Part shown: positions 16,836 to 25,580 of the stretch, piece by piece
How positions within the stretch are numbered: the stretch's first letter is position 1
Layout of the letters: the number at the start of each line of letters is the position of its first letter
Assembly: GCF_037031225.1 (NCBI RefSeq)
Contig: NZ_JAYEZN010000001.1
Span: 2,108,001 to 2,172,000 of the forward strand
Source of the DNA: Halorientalis sp. LT38
Lineage (GTDB): Archaea > Halobacteriota > Halobacteria > Halobacteriales > Haloarculaceae
Length of the DNA stretch: 64,000 nucleotides
Direction of reading: 5' to 3'
Notes under the pieces: model-generated
Database searches by the model: none
Seen by the model: only the letters and a program-made list of their open reading frames with translations
What the model was told of the DNA's origin: nothing
Program-made: the position numbers and the translations under genes

Positions 16836-18089
16836 ATGAGTAGCTCCGAGCAGGACCAGACGGACAAACAAAAATACGAGTTCCAGAAGGTCATCGAGGA
16901 CCTCAAAGAGTACGAGGGCTCGGGGACCCAGCTCGTCACCATCTACATCCCCGATGACCGGCAGATCAGCTCCGTCGTCGAACACGTCACCCAGGAGCAC
17001 AGCGAAGCCTCCAACATCAAGTCCAAGCAGACCCGGACCGCCGTCCAGGACGCCCTGACCTCCATCAAGGACCGCCTGCGCTACTACGACGTCTACCCGC
17101 CCGACAACGGCATGGTCGTCTTCTCCGGCGCCATCGATTCGGGCGGCGGCCGCACCGAGATGGTCACCAAGGTCCTCGAATCGCCGCCCCAGCCCGTCGA
17201 GTCCTTCCGCTATCACTGCGATTCGGACTTTCTCACCGAGCCCCTCGAGGAGATGCTGGGCGACAAGGGCCTGTTCGGCCTGATCGTCCTCGATCGACGG
17301 GAATCAAACGTCGGCTGGCTCAAGGGCAAGCGCGTCGAACCCGTGAAATCCGCCTCCTCGCTGGTCCCGGGCAAGCAGCGCAAAGGTGGCCAGTCCGCAC
17401 AGCGATTCGCCCGCCTGCGCCTCGAGGCCATCGACAACTTCTACCAGGAGGTCGCCGGCATGGCCGACGAACTGTTCGTCGACCAGCGCCACGAGATGGA
17501 CGGCATCCTCGTCGGCGGTCCCTCGCCCACGAAGGACGAGTTCCTCGACGGTGACTACCTCCACCACGAACTCGGGGACATGGTCCTCGGGAAGTTCGAC
17601 GTCTCCTACACCGACGAGTCGGGCCTCCACGACCTCGTCGACGCCGCCCAGGACATCCTCGACGAACACGAGGTGATGCAGGACAAATCGGAGATGGAGG
17701 AGTTCTTCAAGGAACTCCACGACGGGAGCCTCGCCACCTACGGGTTCGAGGCCACCCGCGAGAACCTCGTCATGGGCGCGGTCGACCGCCTGCTCATCTC
17801 CGAGGACATGCGCCGGGACGTGATCTCCTACGAGTGTCCCAACGAGCACGATGAACGCGAGATCGTCGACCGCCGCGAGGAGACGCCCGACCACGACTGC
17901 ACGCGCTGTGGCGAGACCGTCGACGCCGACGACGCCGAGCGCGAGGACCTCATCGACCACCTGATGAACATCGCCGACCAGCGCGGCACCGAGACGAAGT
18001 TCATCTCCACGGACTTCGAGAAGGGCGAACAGCTCCTCAACGCCTTCGGCGGCGTCGCCGGCATCCTCCGCTACGACACCGGCGTCTGA
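16836..18089 (+). CDS. prf1: Peptide chain release factor aRF1
   Basis: The 417-residue protein contains the stop-codon recognition motifs NIKS (in ASNIKSKQTR) and YHCDSDF (YxCxxxF), and the catalytic GGQ in GKQRKGGQSAQRF. A zinc-ribbon-like stretch (YECPNEHDE ... CTRCGETV) is in the C-terminal domain. It reads all three stop codons and releases the peptide. I chose the ATG at 16836: the frame is open further upstream but that part is basic and unrelated, and GTTACTTAC at 16802-16810 lies at promoter distance from this start. Confidence 0.97.
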   Translation: MSSSEQDQTDKQKYEFQKVIEDLKEYEGSGTQLVTIYIPDDRQISSVVEHVTQEHSEASNIKSKQTRTAVQDALTSIKDRLRYYDVYPPDNGMVVFSGAIDSGGGRTEMVTKVLESPPQPVESFRYHCDSDFLTEPLEEMLGDKGLFGLIVLDRRESNVGWLKGKRVEPVKSASSLVPGKQRKGGQSAQRFARLRLEAIDNFYQEVAGMADELFVDQRHEMDGILVGGPSPTKDEFLDGDYLHHELGDMVLGKFDVSYTDESGLHDLVDAAQDILDEHEVMQDKSEMEEFFKELHDGSLATYGFEATRENLVMGAVDRLLISEDMRRDVISYECPNEHDEREIVDRREETPDHDCTRCGETVDADDAEREDLIDHLMNIADQRGTETKFISTDFEKGEQLLNAFGGVAGILRYDTGV

Positions 18090-18106
18090 TCGAGCCGCGG
18101 TCGATT

Positions 18107-18499
18107 CTAGTCGAGCAACTGTTCGAGCTGCTGTCTCCGGCCCTGTAGATCGACCCGACTGTCGACGCTCCCCGCGGTCGCGAGCCTGTCGAGCACCAGC
18201 AGCGGATCGGTGCCCGCCTCCTCGACGGCCGCGAACAGGTCGGTGATCTCCGACCTGTTGAGCGCCAGCGAATCCAGGAGGCCCAGCGAGATGGCCATCG
18301 GGACCGCGGCCTCGCCCTCCGGGAACGGCTCACCGATGTGGTAGAACTCCGGCGGCGACGCCGGTGGGTCCGGATCGGGTTCCATCGTGAGACAGGTCGG
18401 GCAGATCGCCGCCCCCGGCGAGTCCTCCGGGAGATGCGACCGCCACTCGTCGGCCACCGCGAACCGCACCATGGCGGTCTGGCAGTGTGGACAGTCCAT
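18107..18499 (-). CDS. Haloarchaeal zinc-ribbon protein, function unknown
   Basis: This 130-residue protein begins with MDCPHCQTAMVRF and has a second pair CPTC near residue 33, making a four-cysteine zinc ribbon. A mostly helical tail follows (ISLGLLDSLALNRSEITDLFAAVEEAG). It matches a haloarchaea-only family, DUF6276 if my recollection is right. It is convergent with prf1 (17-base gap) and lies 39 bases upstream of atpD on the minus strand, a position after the ATP synthase genes in genome order but transcribed the same way. Confidence 0.75.
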   Translation of the reverse strand: MDCPHCQTAMVRFAVADEWRSHLPEDSPGAAICPTCLTMEPDPDPPASPPEFYHIGEPFPEGEAAVPMAISLGLLDSLALNRSEITDLFAAVEEAGTDPLLVLDRLATAGSVDSRVDLQGRRQQLEQLLD

Positions 18500-18538
18500 A
18501 CCGCAGAAACGAGTGGCCGCCGGAAAAGCCTATCCCGA

Positions 18539-19237
18539 TCAGTCGTCGGCTGCGACCGCTTCTTCCTCGGCTTCCGCTTCTTCGGCCTCCGCCTCGCGTT
18601 CGGCCTTCTCCTCCTCTTCTTTCTTGGCCTTGATCTTCTTCATGCGGAAGATCTCTTCTCGCTCTTGCTCCTCGAGCTTCTGCTCGATGTACTCCTGGTT
18701 GTTCTTCAGTTCGGGCAGGAGCTTGAACTCCAGGGCGTTGACGCGGCGCTTGGTCGTCTCGATCTCCGTGAGCATCTTCTTCATCGCCGTCTCGACCTCG
18801 GCGGCGAGGATGATGGTCTCCAGCAGTTGCTCGTAGGCCTCGGCGGCCTCGTCGATGCGGGCGCTGGTCCCGAGCACGCCGTAGCCCCGCTCGTCGAGGC
18901 TCTTTTTCACCTTCGAGGACTCGATCTGGGGCACGACGACGCCCATGATGTTCTTGGACTCGGTGGTGAGTTCGGGGTGTTCCTTCAGCGCGGCGGCGGC
19001 CCCGCGGACCGCCATGTCGCCCTCCATCGCGCGCGCCATGTTGATCTTGCGCTGGGCGTCCGCGTAGTGCTGATTGAGGTCCGACCGGACGTCCTGGGCC
19101 TGGTCGAGGATGTCCATGAACTCCATGATGAGGCCGTCCCGCTTCTTCTCGAGCGTGTCGTGGCCCCGTTCGGAGAGTTCGATCCGGTCCTCGATGGCCA
19201 TGAGGTTCTTCCGGGTCGGTTTGACGTCCTTAGCCAT
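18539..19237 (-). CDS. atpD: A-type ATP synthase subunit D (central stalk)
   Basis: The 232-residue protein begins with [22 protein letters not shown] and is almost wholly coiled-coil, as expected for the rotor shaft subunit that turns inside the A3B3 head. The end is a glutamate/alanine-rich halophilic tail. It is separated from atpB by the DUF892 gene. A TATA-like element (GTAAAGAGTTAAC on the minus strand, near 19263-19275) suggests its own promoter as well as read-through. Confidence 0.96.
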   Translation of the reverse strand: MAKDVKPTRKNLMAIEDRIELSERGHDTLEKKRDGLIMEFMDILDQAQDVRSDLNQHYADAQRKINMARAMEGDMAVRGAAAALKEHPELTTESKNIMGVVVPQIESSKVKKSLDERGYGVLGTSARIDEAAEAYEQLLETIILAAEVETAMKKMLTEIETTKRRVNALEFKLLPELKNNQEYIEQKLEEQEREEIFRMKKIKAKKEEEEKAEREAEAEEAEAEEEAVAADD

Positions 19238-19340
19238 TATCGGGGGTTACCGACCCAGGCGGTTAACTCTTTACAGATTCGGCGCTCGCGGTTCGACGGC
19301 CGCGTCTGGATCCGGAAAATAGCGCGTGCGTCGGCCCGGT

Positions 19341-19838
19341 TCAGGCCGTGAGTTTCGCGTAGTCGAACTCCTCGGCGATCCCCTGGAGCTTCTGGAGGGC
19401 CTGGATCTCCTCGTCGAGATTCTCTCGGAGCGCCTTGGACACGTCGCTGTGCATCCCGCCCTCGTTGGCCCACTGGAGCATGTTCTCGTAGACCGTGATC
19501 TCGTAGCGCTCGGTCTTCTGGGCCGCCGTGACCGCGTAGCGGTCTTTGACCTCCTGGGACGGGTCCATCTCCGAGAGGAAGTGTTCGGTCTCCTCGACCA
19601 TCCCCTTCGAGGCCATGCACTCCTCGCGCGTGGCCGATTCGCCCATCGCCTCGAACACCGTCTCCAGACGCTCGATCTGGTCCTCCGTCTGTTTCTCGTG
19701 CTCTTCGAAGGCGGTGACGATCTCCTCCTGTTCGGCGTGGTCGGCCAGTTTCGATAGCGCGTCGGTCAGGCGGTGTTCGGCGTCGTAGATGTCTTTGAGC
19801 TCGTTCAGGAACAGGTCTTCGAGTGCTTCGACGGCCAT
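19341..19838 (-). CDS. DUF892 (YciE/YciF-like) ferritin-like protein
   Basis: The 165-residue all-helical protein has the family start ALEDLFLNELKDIYDAEHRL and the helix pattern of ferritin-like YciE/YciF proteins, with ExxH pairs (DAEHR, ENMLQWANEGGMH). Bacterial members are stress-induced; metal binding is likely but the reaction is not known. It sits inside the ATP synthase operon between atpB and atpD with 81- and 103-base gaps, and a CCTAACC element upstream that could be its own promoter. It does not belong to the ATPase. Confidence 0.88.
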   Translation of the reverse strand: MAVEALEDLFLNELKDIYDAEHRLTDALSKLADHAEQEEIVTAFEEHEKQTEDQIERLETVFEAMGESATREECMASKGMVEETEHFLSEMDPSQEVKDRYAVTAAQKTERYEITVYENMLQWANEGGMHSDVSKALRENLDEEIQALQKLQGIAEEFDYAKLTA

Positions 19839-19919
19839 ACCCGCAGGTACGGGGGATGAGTGGTTAGGCGCGGTGCCTGCGAGCGCAGGGCGAGAAAGAC
19901 GGCGACGAAAATCGCGGCG

Positions 19920-21344
19920 TCAGTCGTCGGCTTCGACGGCCTCGGCCTGCTCGTCCTCGACGTAGTACTCCGCGATGAGTTCCTCGTCGATCCGGTTGAG
20001 CTCCTCCTTCGGGAGTTCCGAGAGCAGGTCCCAGCCCAGGTCGAGCGTCTCTTCGAGGCTGCGGTTCGTCCGGAAGCCCTGCTGGACGAACTCGGACTCG
20101 AAGGCGTCCGCGAAGTCGAGGTACTTGTTGTCACGCTCGGACAGGGCCTCGCGGCCGACGATGTTCACCAGGTCACGGAGGTCCTCACCTTCCGCGTACG
20201 CGGCGTACATCTGGTCGGACACGTCGGCGTGGTCCTCGCGGGTCAGCCCCTCGCCGATACCGTCGTCCATCAGTCGGCTGAGCGAGGGCAGCACGTAGAC
20301 CGGCGGCTCGACGCCCTGGCTGTTGAGGTCCCGATCGACGTAGATCTGGCCCTCGGTAATGTAGCCGGTCAGGTCCGGGATCGGGTGGGTGTCGTCGTCG
20401 CCGGGCATCGTGAGGATCGGGATCTGGGTCACCGAGCCGTCGTTGCCCTCGATACGGCCGGCCCGCTCGTAGAGCTGGGCCAGGTCCGTGTACATGTACC
20501 CCGGGTAGCCACGCCGACCGGGGACCTCCTCGCGGGCGGCCCCGATCTCGCGTAGCGCCTCGCAGTAGTTGGTCATGTCCGTCAGGATGACCAGGACGTG
20601 GTAGTCCTTCTCGAAGGCGAGGTACTCCGCGGTCGTCAGCGCCAGTCGCGGCGTGACCGTCCGCTCGACTGCGGGGTCGTCCGCGAGGTTCATGAAGACG
20701 ACCGAGCGTTCGAGCGCGCCGGTGCGCTCGAAGTCGTCCATGAACTCGTTGGCCTCCTCCTGGGTGATCCCCATCGCGCCGAAGATCACTGCGAACTCGG
20801 AGCCCTCGCCGTCGTCGCTGTCGTCGTCCTCTTCCGGCACGGTCGCCTGCCGGGCGATCTGGAGTGCGAGGTCGCTGTGGGGCAGCCCCGACGCCGAGAA
20901 GATGGGGAGCTTCTGGCCCCGGACCAGCGTGTTCATGCCGTCGATGGCGGAGACGCCGGTCTGGATGAACTCCTCGGGGTACTCCCGGGAGTAGGGGTTG
21001 ATCGCCTCGCCGACGATCGGTCGTTCCTCGTCCGGTTCGATCTCGGGCCCACCGTCGATGGGCTCACCGGTCCCGCTCAGGACGCGCCCGAGCAGGTCCT
21101 CGGTGAGCTTCATCTGCATGGTCTCGCCGAGGAAGCGGACGGAGGAGTTGCGGTCGATCCCCTCGGTCCCCTCGAACACCTGGATGGCGACGAAGTCGCT
21201 CGTCGATTCGAGCACCTGGCCGCGACGGGTCTGGCCGTCGGGGGTCTCGATCTCGACGATCTCGTCGTAGCCGACGGGTTCGTCGACCTCGGCGAACACC
21301 AGCGGGCCGCTGATTTCCGTGATGGTCTGGTATTCTTTCTGCAT
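19920..21344 (-). CDS. atpB: A-type ATP synthase subunit B
   Basis: This 474-residue subunit has the non-catalytic B pattern: no Walker A lysine, [20 protein letters not shown] at the corresponding place, then [20 protein letters not shown] and [18 protein letters not shown]. It alternates with subunit A in the head. The ATG at 21344 shares one base with the atpA stop (TAATG), so translation is coupled. The longer open frame upstream of this start reads basic sequence inside atpA and was rejected. Confidence 0.97.
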   Translation of the reverse strand: MQKEYQTITEISGPLVFAEVDEPVGYDEIVEIETPDGQTRRGQVLESTSDFVAIQVFEGTEGIDRNSSVRFLGETMQMKLTEDLLGRVLSGTGEPIDGGPEIEPDEERPIVGEAINPYSREYPEEFIQTGVSAIDGMNTLVRGQKLPIFSASGLPHSDLALQIARQATVPEEDDDSDDGEGSEFAVIFGAMGITQEEANEFMDDFERTGALERSVVFMNLADDPAVERTVTPRLALTTAEYLAFEKDYHVLVILTDMTNYCEALREIGAAREEVPGRRGYPGYMYTDLAQLYERAGRIEGNDGSVTQIPILTMPGDDDTHPIPDLTGYITEGQIYVDRDLNSQGVEPPVYVLPSLSRLMDDGIGEGLTREDHADVSDQMYAAYAEGEDLRDLVNIVGREALSERDNKYLDFADAFESEFVQQGFRTNRSLEETLDLGWDLLSELPKEELNRIDEELIAEYYVEDEQAEAVEADD

Positions 21345-23104
21345 TAGTAGAGCTCCCTGATCTGGTCCGCGATGTCGTCTTCCAGTTCGTCGATGTAGCT
21401 CTCCCACTCCTCCTGCACGCCGATGCGGTTCAGGCGGGGGAGCGCCTCGACGTCCGTGATCTCCTCGACCGGGACGCCGGCCTCCAGCGCGTCGAAGGCC
21501 TCGTCGTTGAACGTCTTGATCGCCCCGAGGATCCCGTAGGTCTTCTCGGGTTCACAGAAGGTGTCGATGTCGTTGAACGCGTCCTGCTGGAGCCAGGCTT
21601 CACGGAGGTACCGTGCAACCTCCAGGGTCAGCTGCTGGTCCTCCGGCAGTGCGTCCTTGCCGACGAGCTGGACGATCTCCTGCAGTTCCGTCTCCTCGTC
21701 GAGGACGTCGATCGCCCACTGGCGCTGTTCGGGCCAGTCGGCGGCGACGTTGTCCTCGAACCACGGGTCCAGCTGATTCCGGTACAGCGAGTACGACTCG
21801 TTCCAGTTGATCGCCGGGAAGTGCCGACGTTCCGCGAGGTCGGCGTCCAGCGCCCAGAAGGTCTTGACGATACGCAGGGTGTTCTGGGTGACCGGCTCCG
21901 AGAAGTCACCGCCCGGCGGGGAGACGGCCCCGATGGCCGACACCGACCCCTCCGTGCCGTTGATGTTCTCGAAGTAGCCGGCGCGCTCGTAGAACTCCGC
22001 GAGGCGGGCGGCCAGGTAGGCCGGGTAGCCCTCCTCGCCGGGCATCTCCTCGAGTCGCGAGGAGATCTCCCGCATGGCCTCGGCCCACCGCGAGGTGGAG
22101 TCGGCCATCAGCGCCACGTCGTAGCCCATGTCGCGGAAGTACTCCGCGATGGTGATCCCCGTGTAGATGCAGGACTCACGGGCCGCGACGGGCATGTTCG
22201 AGGTGTTGGCGATGAGGCACGTCCGGTCCATCAGCGCGTTGCCGGTGGTCGGGTCCTCGAGTTCCGGGAAGTCCTCGATCACTTCCGTCATCTCGTTGCC
22301 GCGCTCGCCACAGCCGACGTAGACGACGATGTCCGCGTCGGCCCACTTGGCGAGCTGGTGCTGGGTGACCGTCTTCCCGGAGCCGAAGGGCCCGGGAATC
22401 GCGGCCGTCCCGCCCTTCGCGATGGGGAACAGGCCGTCGAGGATGCGCTGGCCGGAGACGAGCGGCGTCTTCGGCGTCCGCTTTTCCTCGGCCGGGCGCT
22501 GGGAGCGGACGGGCCACTCCTGGCGCATCTGGATCTCCTCGCCGTTGTCGAGTTCGACGACCGTCTCCTCGACGTTGAAATCGCCGGACTCGATGTGCGT
22601 GACTTCGCCGCCCTCGTAGTCGGGCGGGACCATCACCTTGTGGTCGATGCTGGGCGTCTCCGGGACGGTGCCGACGATGTCGTTCGGGCCGACCTCGTCG
22701 CCTTCCTCGACCTCGGGGGTGAACTCCCAGGTCTTCTCCAGGTCGATCCCGGGGGCGTCGACCCCGCGGTCGAGGAACGCCGACCCCATCTTCTCCTCGA
22801 GGACGTCTAGCGGGCGCTGGACGCCGTCGTAGATGGCGTCGAGCATCCCCGGCCCGAGGTCCACGGAGAGGGGTGCGCCCGTCGACTCGACGGGTTCGCC
22901 CGGTGCGACCGCGGAGGTCTCCTCGTACACCTGGATGGTCGTGATGTTCCCTTCGATCTCGATGACCTCGCCCATCAGTCCCTCGTGACCGACGTAGACG
23001 ACGTCGTTCATCTTCGCGTCGAGGTCGACCGCCGTCACGACGGGACCGCTCACGCTCTCGATCTGTCCGTCTTCGCGGACGTCGGATTCCGTTGCTTGAC
23101 TCAT
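21344..23104 (-). CDS. atpA: A-type ATP synthase catalytic subunit A
   Basis: The 586-residue protein has Walker [14 protein letters not shown] near residue 235, the non-homologous region of A-type and V-type subunits (residues about 110-200), [15 protein letters not shown], and [22 protein letters not shown]. It hydrolyses or makes ATP. No intein interrupts the P-loop, although some archaeal atpA genes carry one there. Six bases separate it from atpF. Confidence 0.98.
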   Translation of the reverse strand: MSQATESDVREDGQIESVSGPVVTAVDLDAKMNDVVYVGHEGLMGEVIEIEGNITTIQVYEETSAVAPGEPVESTGAPLSVDLGPGMLDAIYDGVQRPLDVLEEKMGSAFLDRGVDAPGIDLEKTWEFTPEVEEGDEVGPNDIVGTVPETPSIDHKVMVPPDYEGGEVTHIESGDFNVEETVVELDNGEEIQMRQEWPVRSQRPAEEKRTPKTPLVSGQRILDGLFPIAKGGTAAIPGPFGSGKTVTQHQLAKWADADIVVYVGCGERGNEMTEVIEDFPELEDPTTGNALMDRTCLIANTSNMPVAARESCIYTGITIAEYFRDMGYDVALMADSTSRWAEAMREISSRLEEMPGEEGYPAYLAARLAEFYERAGYFENINGTEGSVSAIGAVSPPGGDFSEPVTQNTLRIVKTFWALDADLAERRHFPAINWNESYSLYRNQLDPWFEDNVAADWPEQRQWAIDVLDEETELQEIVQLVGKDALPEDQQLTLEVARYLREAWLQQDAFNDIDTFCEPEKTYGILGAIKTFNDEAFDALEAGVPVEEITDVEALPRLNRIGVQEEWESYIDELEDDIADQIRELY

Positions 23105-23110
23105 TCGTAG

Positions 23111-23437
23111 TTAGTCTTCCTCCATGAGGTCGATGCCGATAGCTCGTTTGATCTGCTCTCGCAGCCCGCCGCTGCCGGCCCCCTCGCCGCCGAGGGTGAC
23201 GAGCACCGGTTCGACGCTCGTCTCGACGTCGTCGCGGACGCCCCGCGACAGGTGCTCGAGGTCGTCGTCGTACATCACGAGGATGCCGACGTCGTCGTCC
23301 CCGAGCATCTCCTCGACCGCCGCGTCCAGTTCCGTCGCCTTCTCCTCGCTGGGGACGTCCGCGAACTTGCGGACGCCCGCCAGCCGGAAGCCGGTCGTGA
23401 AGTCCGGACTGCCGACGACGGCGATCTCCTGGCTCAT
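23111..23437 (-). CDS. atpF: A-type ATP synthase subunit F
   Basis: The 108-residue protein starts MSQEIAVVGSPDFTTGFRLAG, the subunit F signature, and has DDVGILVMYDDDLEHLS and a basic/hydrophobic C-terminal helix. It sits on the central stalk with D and modulates catalysis. The ATG at 23437 overlaps the atpC stop by four bases. Confidence 0.95.
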   Translation of the reverse strand: MSQEIAVVGSPDFTTGFRLAGVRKFADVPSEEKATELDAAVEEMLGDDDVGILVMYDDDLEHLSRGVRDDVETSVEPVLVTLGGEGAGSGGLREQIKRAIGIDLMEED

Positions 23438-24498
23438 AGTATCACCAGTTCGGTCTCGATCTCCTCCTGCGAGAGGCCGGCCTCCCGACCGCGCGCGATC
23501 GCGCGGATGTTGTCGACCTCCCGCTCCTTGGCGAGGACGTACGCCAGGACCGGACAGACCGACAGCGGGTACCGGTTCGACAGCCGCCCGGAGTACTCGA
23601 GCAGCGCCGCGTCGACGGCGCGCTCGAACTCGAGCAGGCTGCCCGCCTCTTCGAGGGCGTCCAGGCCCTCGCGCAACTCGTCGCCGTAGCGACTCTGGCG
23701 GACGTGCTCGACCAGCCGGTCCACGTCGCCGGCCAGCTGGCGGATGTCGTTCGTGTCGAACAGGTCGCCGCCCTCGATGTAGTACTCCTCGGGCTCCATG
23801 TCCGCGCCGCTCCGGGCGATCCGGAAGGCGTTGCGAAGGTTGCGGAAGTCGACCTCCGCGCTCAGGAACTCGACGTACAGCGCCATCGGCCGACTGGGCT
23901 CGGCCGGGAGCCCGGTCAGCAGTTCCTCGTAGAACGCCCGGTCGAGGGCGTTCTCCAGGGGCACCAGCACGTCGCTCTCCTCGAAGACCTCGTAGGCCTC
24001 CGCGAGCGCGTCGCCGTAGCGCGTCGTTTCGAGCCGTTCGACGACGCCCTGGATCGAGCCGGCCGCCAGCAGTTCGTCGAGGAGTCCCTCGTCGAACTCG
24101 CCGGCGCGGATCAGGTCGGTCTCGATTCCCTCGCGGCTCTCGCCGGAGTAGAGCCCGCGGATGATCGTCTTGACGTTCCAGACGTCGAACTTCCGGAGGT
24201 AGCGGACGATGTAGCCGTAGAGCTCGCCTTCGGACCACCGCAGCAGGTCGTCGAAGTGCTTGGCGACGTTGCGGTTCAGTGCGAACTCGATGAGGTCGAC
24301 CCCGGAGTGGCGAGCGGCGAGCGCGTTCATCTCGGTCTCGTACTCGCTTTCCTCCATGAAGCGGGCGATCTCGCCCGTCCCCATCCGGACCAGCTTCCGG
24401 TAGTCGTCGTCGTCGAACAGCACGGCCCGGCGCGAACGGACCCGCGCGATCACGTACTCGTAATTGCCCGGGCCGCTCGTTTTCTCGGTGTCGATCAT
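23434..24498 (-). CDS. atpC: A-type ATP synthase subunit C
   Basis: The 354-residue, mainly helical protein begins NYEYVIARVRSRRAVLFDD and has the repeated helical layout of the funnel-shaped subunit that joins the central stalk to the c-ring (WNVKTIIRGLYSGES; VDFRNLRNAFRIA; EVDNIRAIARGREAG). It overlaps atpE and atpF by four bases at each end, so all three are translationally coupled. Confidence 0.96.
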   Translation of the reverse strand: MIDTEKTSGPGNYEYVIARVRSRRAVLFDDDDYRKLVRMGTGEIARFMEESEYETEMNALAARHSGVDLIEFALNRNVAKHFDDLLRWSEGELYGYIVRYLRKFDVWNVKTIIRGLYSGESREGIETDLIRAGEFDEGLLDELLAAGSIQGVVERLETTRYGDALAEAYEVFEESDVLVPLENALDRAFYEELLTGLPAEPSRPMALYVEFLSAEVDFRNLRNAFRIARSGADMEPEEYYIEGGDLFDTNDIRQLAGDVDRLVEHVRQSRYGDELREGLDALEEAGSLLEFERAVDAALLEYSGRLSNRYPLSVCPVLAYVLAKEREVDNIRAIARGREAGLSQEEIETELVIL

Positions 24499-25079
24499 TG
24501 CTCGAACAGATCGTCGCTGATCTCGCCCAGGTTCTCCTCCCAGACGTCCTCGAGGATCGCGTCGAAGGTGTTGGTCACCTGGACGCGGGACTGCTCGCTG
24601 GAGACCACGACGCCGCCGAGGCAGTCGTACTCGCCCGCGTAGCTCCCCTCGACCTCGCGGTCTTCGAGCAGCGACTCGATCAGTTCCTCGTCGTCGGCGC
24701 GGCCCCGCACTGCCAGGTCGCCGTCGTCGTCGAACTCCGAGACGGCGGCGTCGAGCAGCGCGCCGGTCAGCTCCTCGCGCTTTTCGCCGTCCAGACTCTC
24801 GATCTCGTCCTCGACCGCCTCGCGCACCTCGCCCAGGACGTTCCGTCGGGCCTCGAGTCGGGCCTGTTTGGCCTCCAGTTTCGCGCTGGAGAGGCGCTGT
24901 TCGCGCTCCTGTGCGATGGTCGATTCCACGTCGGCCTCGCGCTCGTTTCGGATCTCCTCGGCGTCGCGTTCGGCCGCCGAGCGGATCTCTTCGGCCTCGG
25001 CTTCCGCCTCGGACCGAATGTCCTCCGCACGCGCGCGGGCTTTCTCCCGTATGTCCTCTACGACTGTATCAAGGCTCAT
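24495..25079 (-). CDS. atpE: A-type ATP synthase subunit E (peripheral stalk)
   Basis: The 194-residue protein has a long N-terminal alanine/glutamate coiled coil (about residues 1-100) and a globular C-terminal domain with DCLGGVVVSSEQSRVQVTNTF, the subunit E landmark. With H it forms the stator stalks. It starts 21 bases after the atpK stop. Confidence 0.95.
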   Translation of the reverse strand: MSLDTVVEDIREKARARAEDIRSEAEAEAEEIRSAAERDAEEIRNEREADVESTIAQEREQRLSSAKLEAKQARLEARRNVLGEVREAVEDEIESLDGEKREELTGALLDAAVSEFDDDGDLAVRGRADDEELIESLLEDREVEGSYAGEYDCLGGVVVSSEQSRVQVTNTFDAILEDVWEENLGEISDDLFEQ

Positions 25080-25100
25080 CGTTAGAAATGGGAAGCGGTG

Positions 25101-25361
25101 TTAGACGAAGACGACGACCAGGGCCAGGATGACGAGCGTCTCCGGCAGCACCGTCAGGATCAGCCCACGGCCGAACATCTCGTCGTTCTCGGCGATCGCC
25201 CCGACGGCGGCCGCCCCGATCCCGCGCTCCGCGTAGCCCGCACCGAGGGCCGCCAGACCGACCGCCAGCGCCGCCGCCGCGCCCGTCGGGATGGCGGGCT
25301 GCGGGTTGAATTCCTGGAGAAGCGTTACCAGCACCGTCGTGAGTTCGAGTGCTTCGAGCAT
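25101..25361 (-). CDS. atpK: A-type ATP synthase subunit K (c-ring proteolipid)
   Basis: The 86-residue hydrophobic hairpin has two membrane helices. The ion-carrying glutamate lies in ILTVLPETLVILAL in the second. It forms the rotor ring. This is a single-hairpin c-subunit, unlike the fused forms of some methanogens. A 219-base gap with a good TATA box (25413-25420) separates it from atpI, so it probably has extra transcription, which fits the many copies needed per enzyme. Confidence 0.95.
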   Translation of the reverse strand: MLEALELTTVLVTLLQEFNPQPAIPTGAAAALAVGLAALGAGYAERGIGAAAVGAIAENDEMFGRGLILTVLPETLVILALVVVFV

Positions 25362-25412
25362 GATTACGTCCTCAAGTGTGTCTCCGAACAGGCTGATATC
25401 ACCCTAGCGGCC

Positions 25413-25420
25413 CCATAAAA
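25413..25420 (-). promoter_or_regulatory. Internal promoter before atpK
   Basis: The minus strand reads TTTTATGG here, about 52 bases before the atpK ATG, so RNA would start near 25390 with a leader of about 30 bases. The AT-rich segment stands out within an otherwise dense operon. Confidence 0.55.
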
Positions 25421-25580
25421 CTTCCCAAATACCGTCGTCAGCGCGTGAAAACCAAGTGTGAGACGGTCTCACGGTTCGATCGGCTAACGGGACGAGTGCG
25501 CCCGCGTTTCGCTTCCCGCAACATTCGCGCCCGCCAGCGACCGCCCGGGGCGGCCGGTCAGTTCCGGCCGCCGGTCGGCC

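Noticed and set aside
21344-23104. Intein in atpA
   Set aside because: The P-loop region reads straight through and the 586-residue length is normal for an intein-free subunit.
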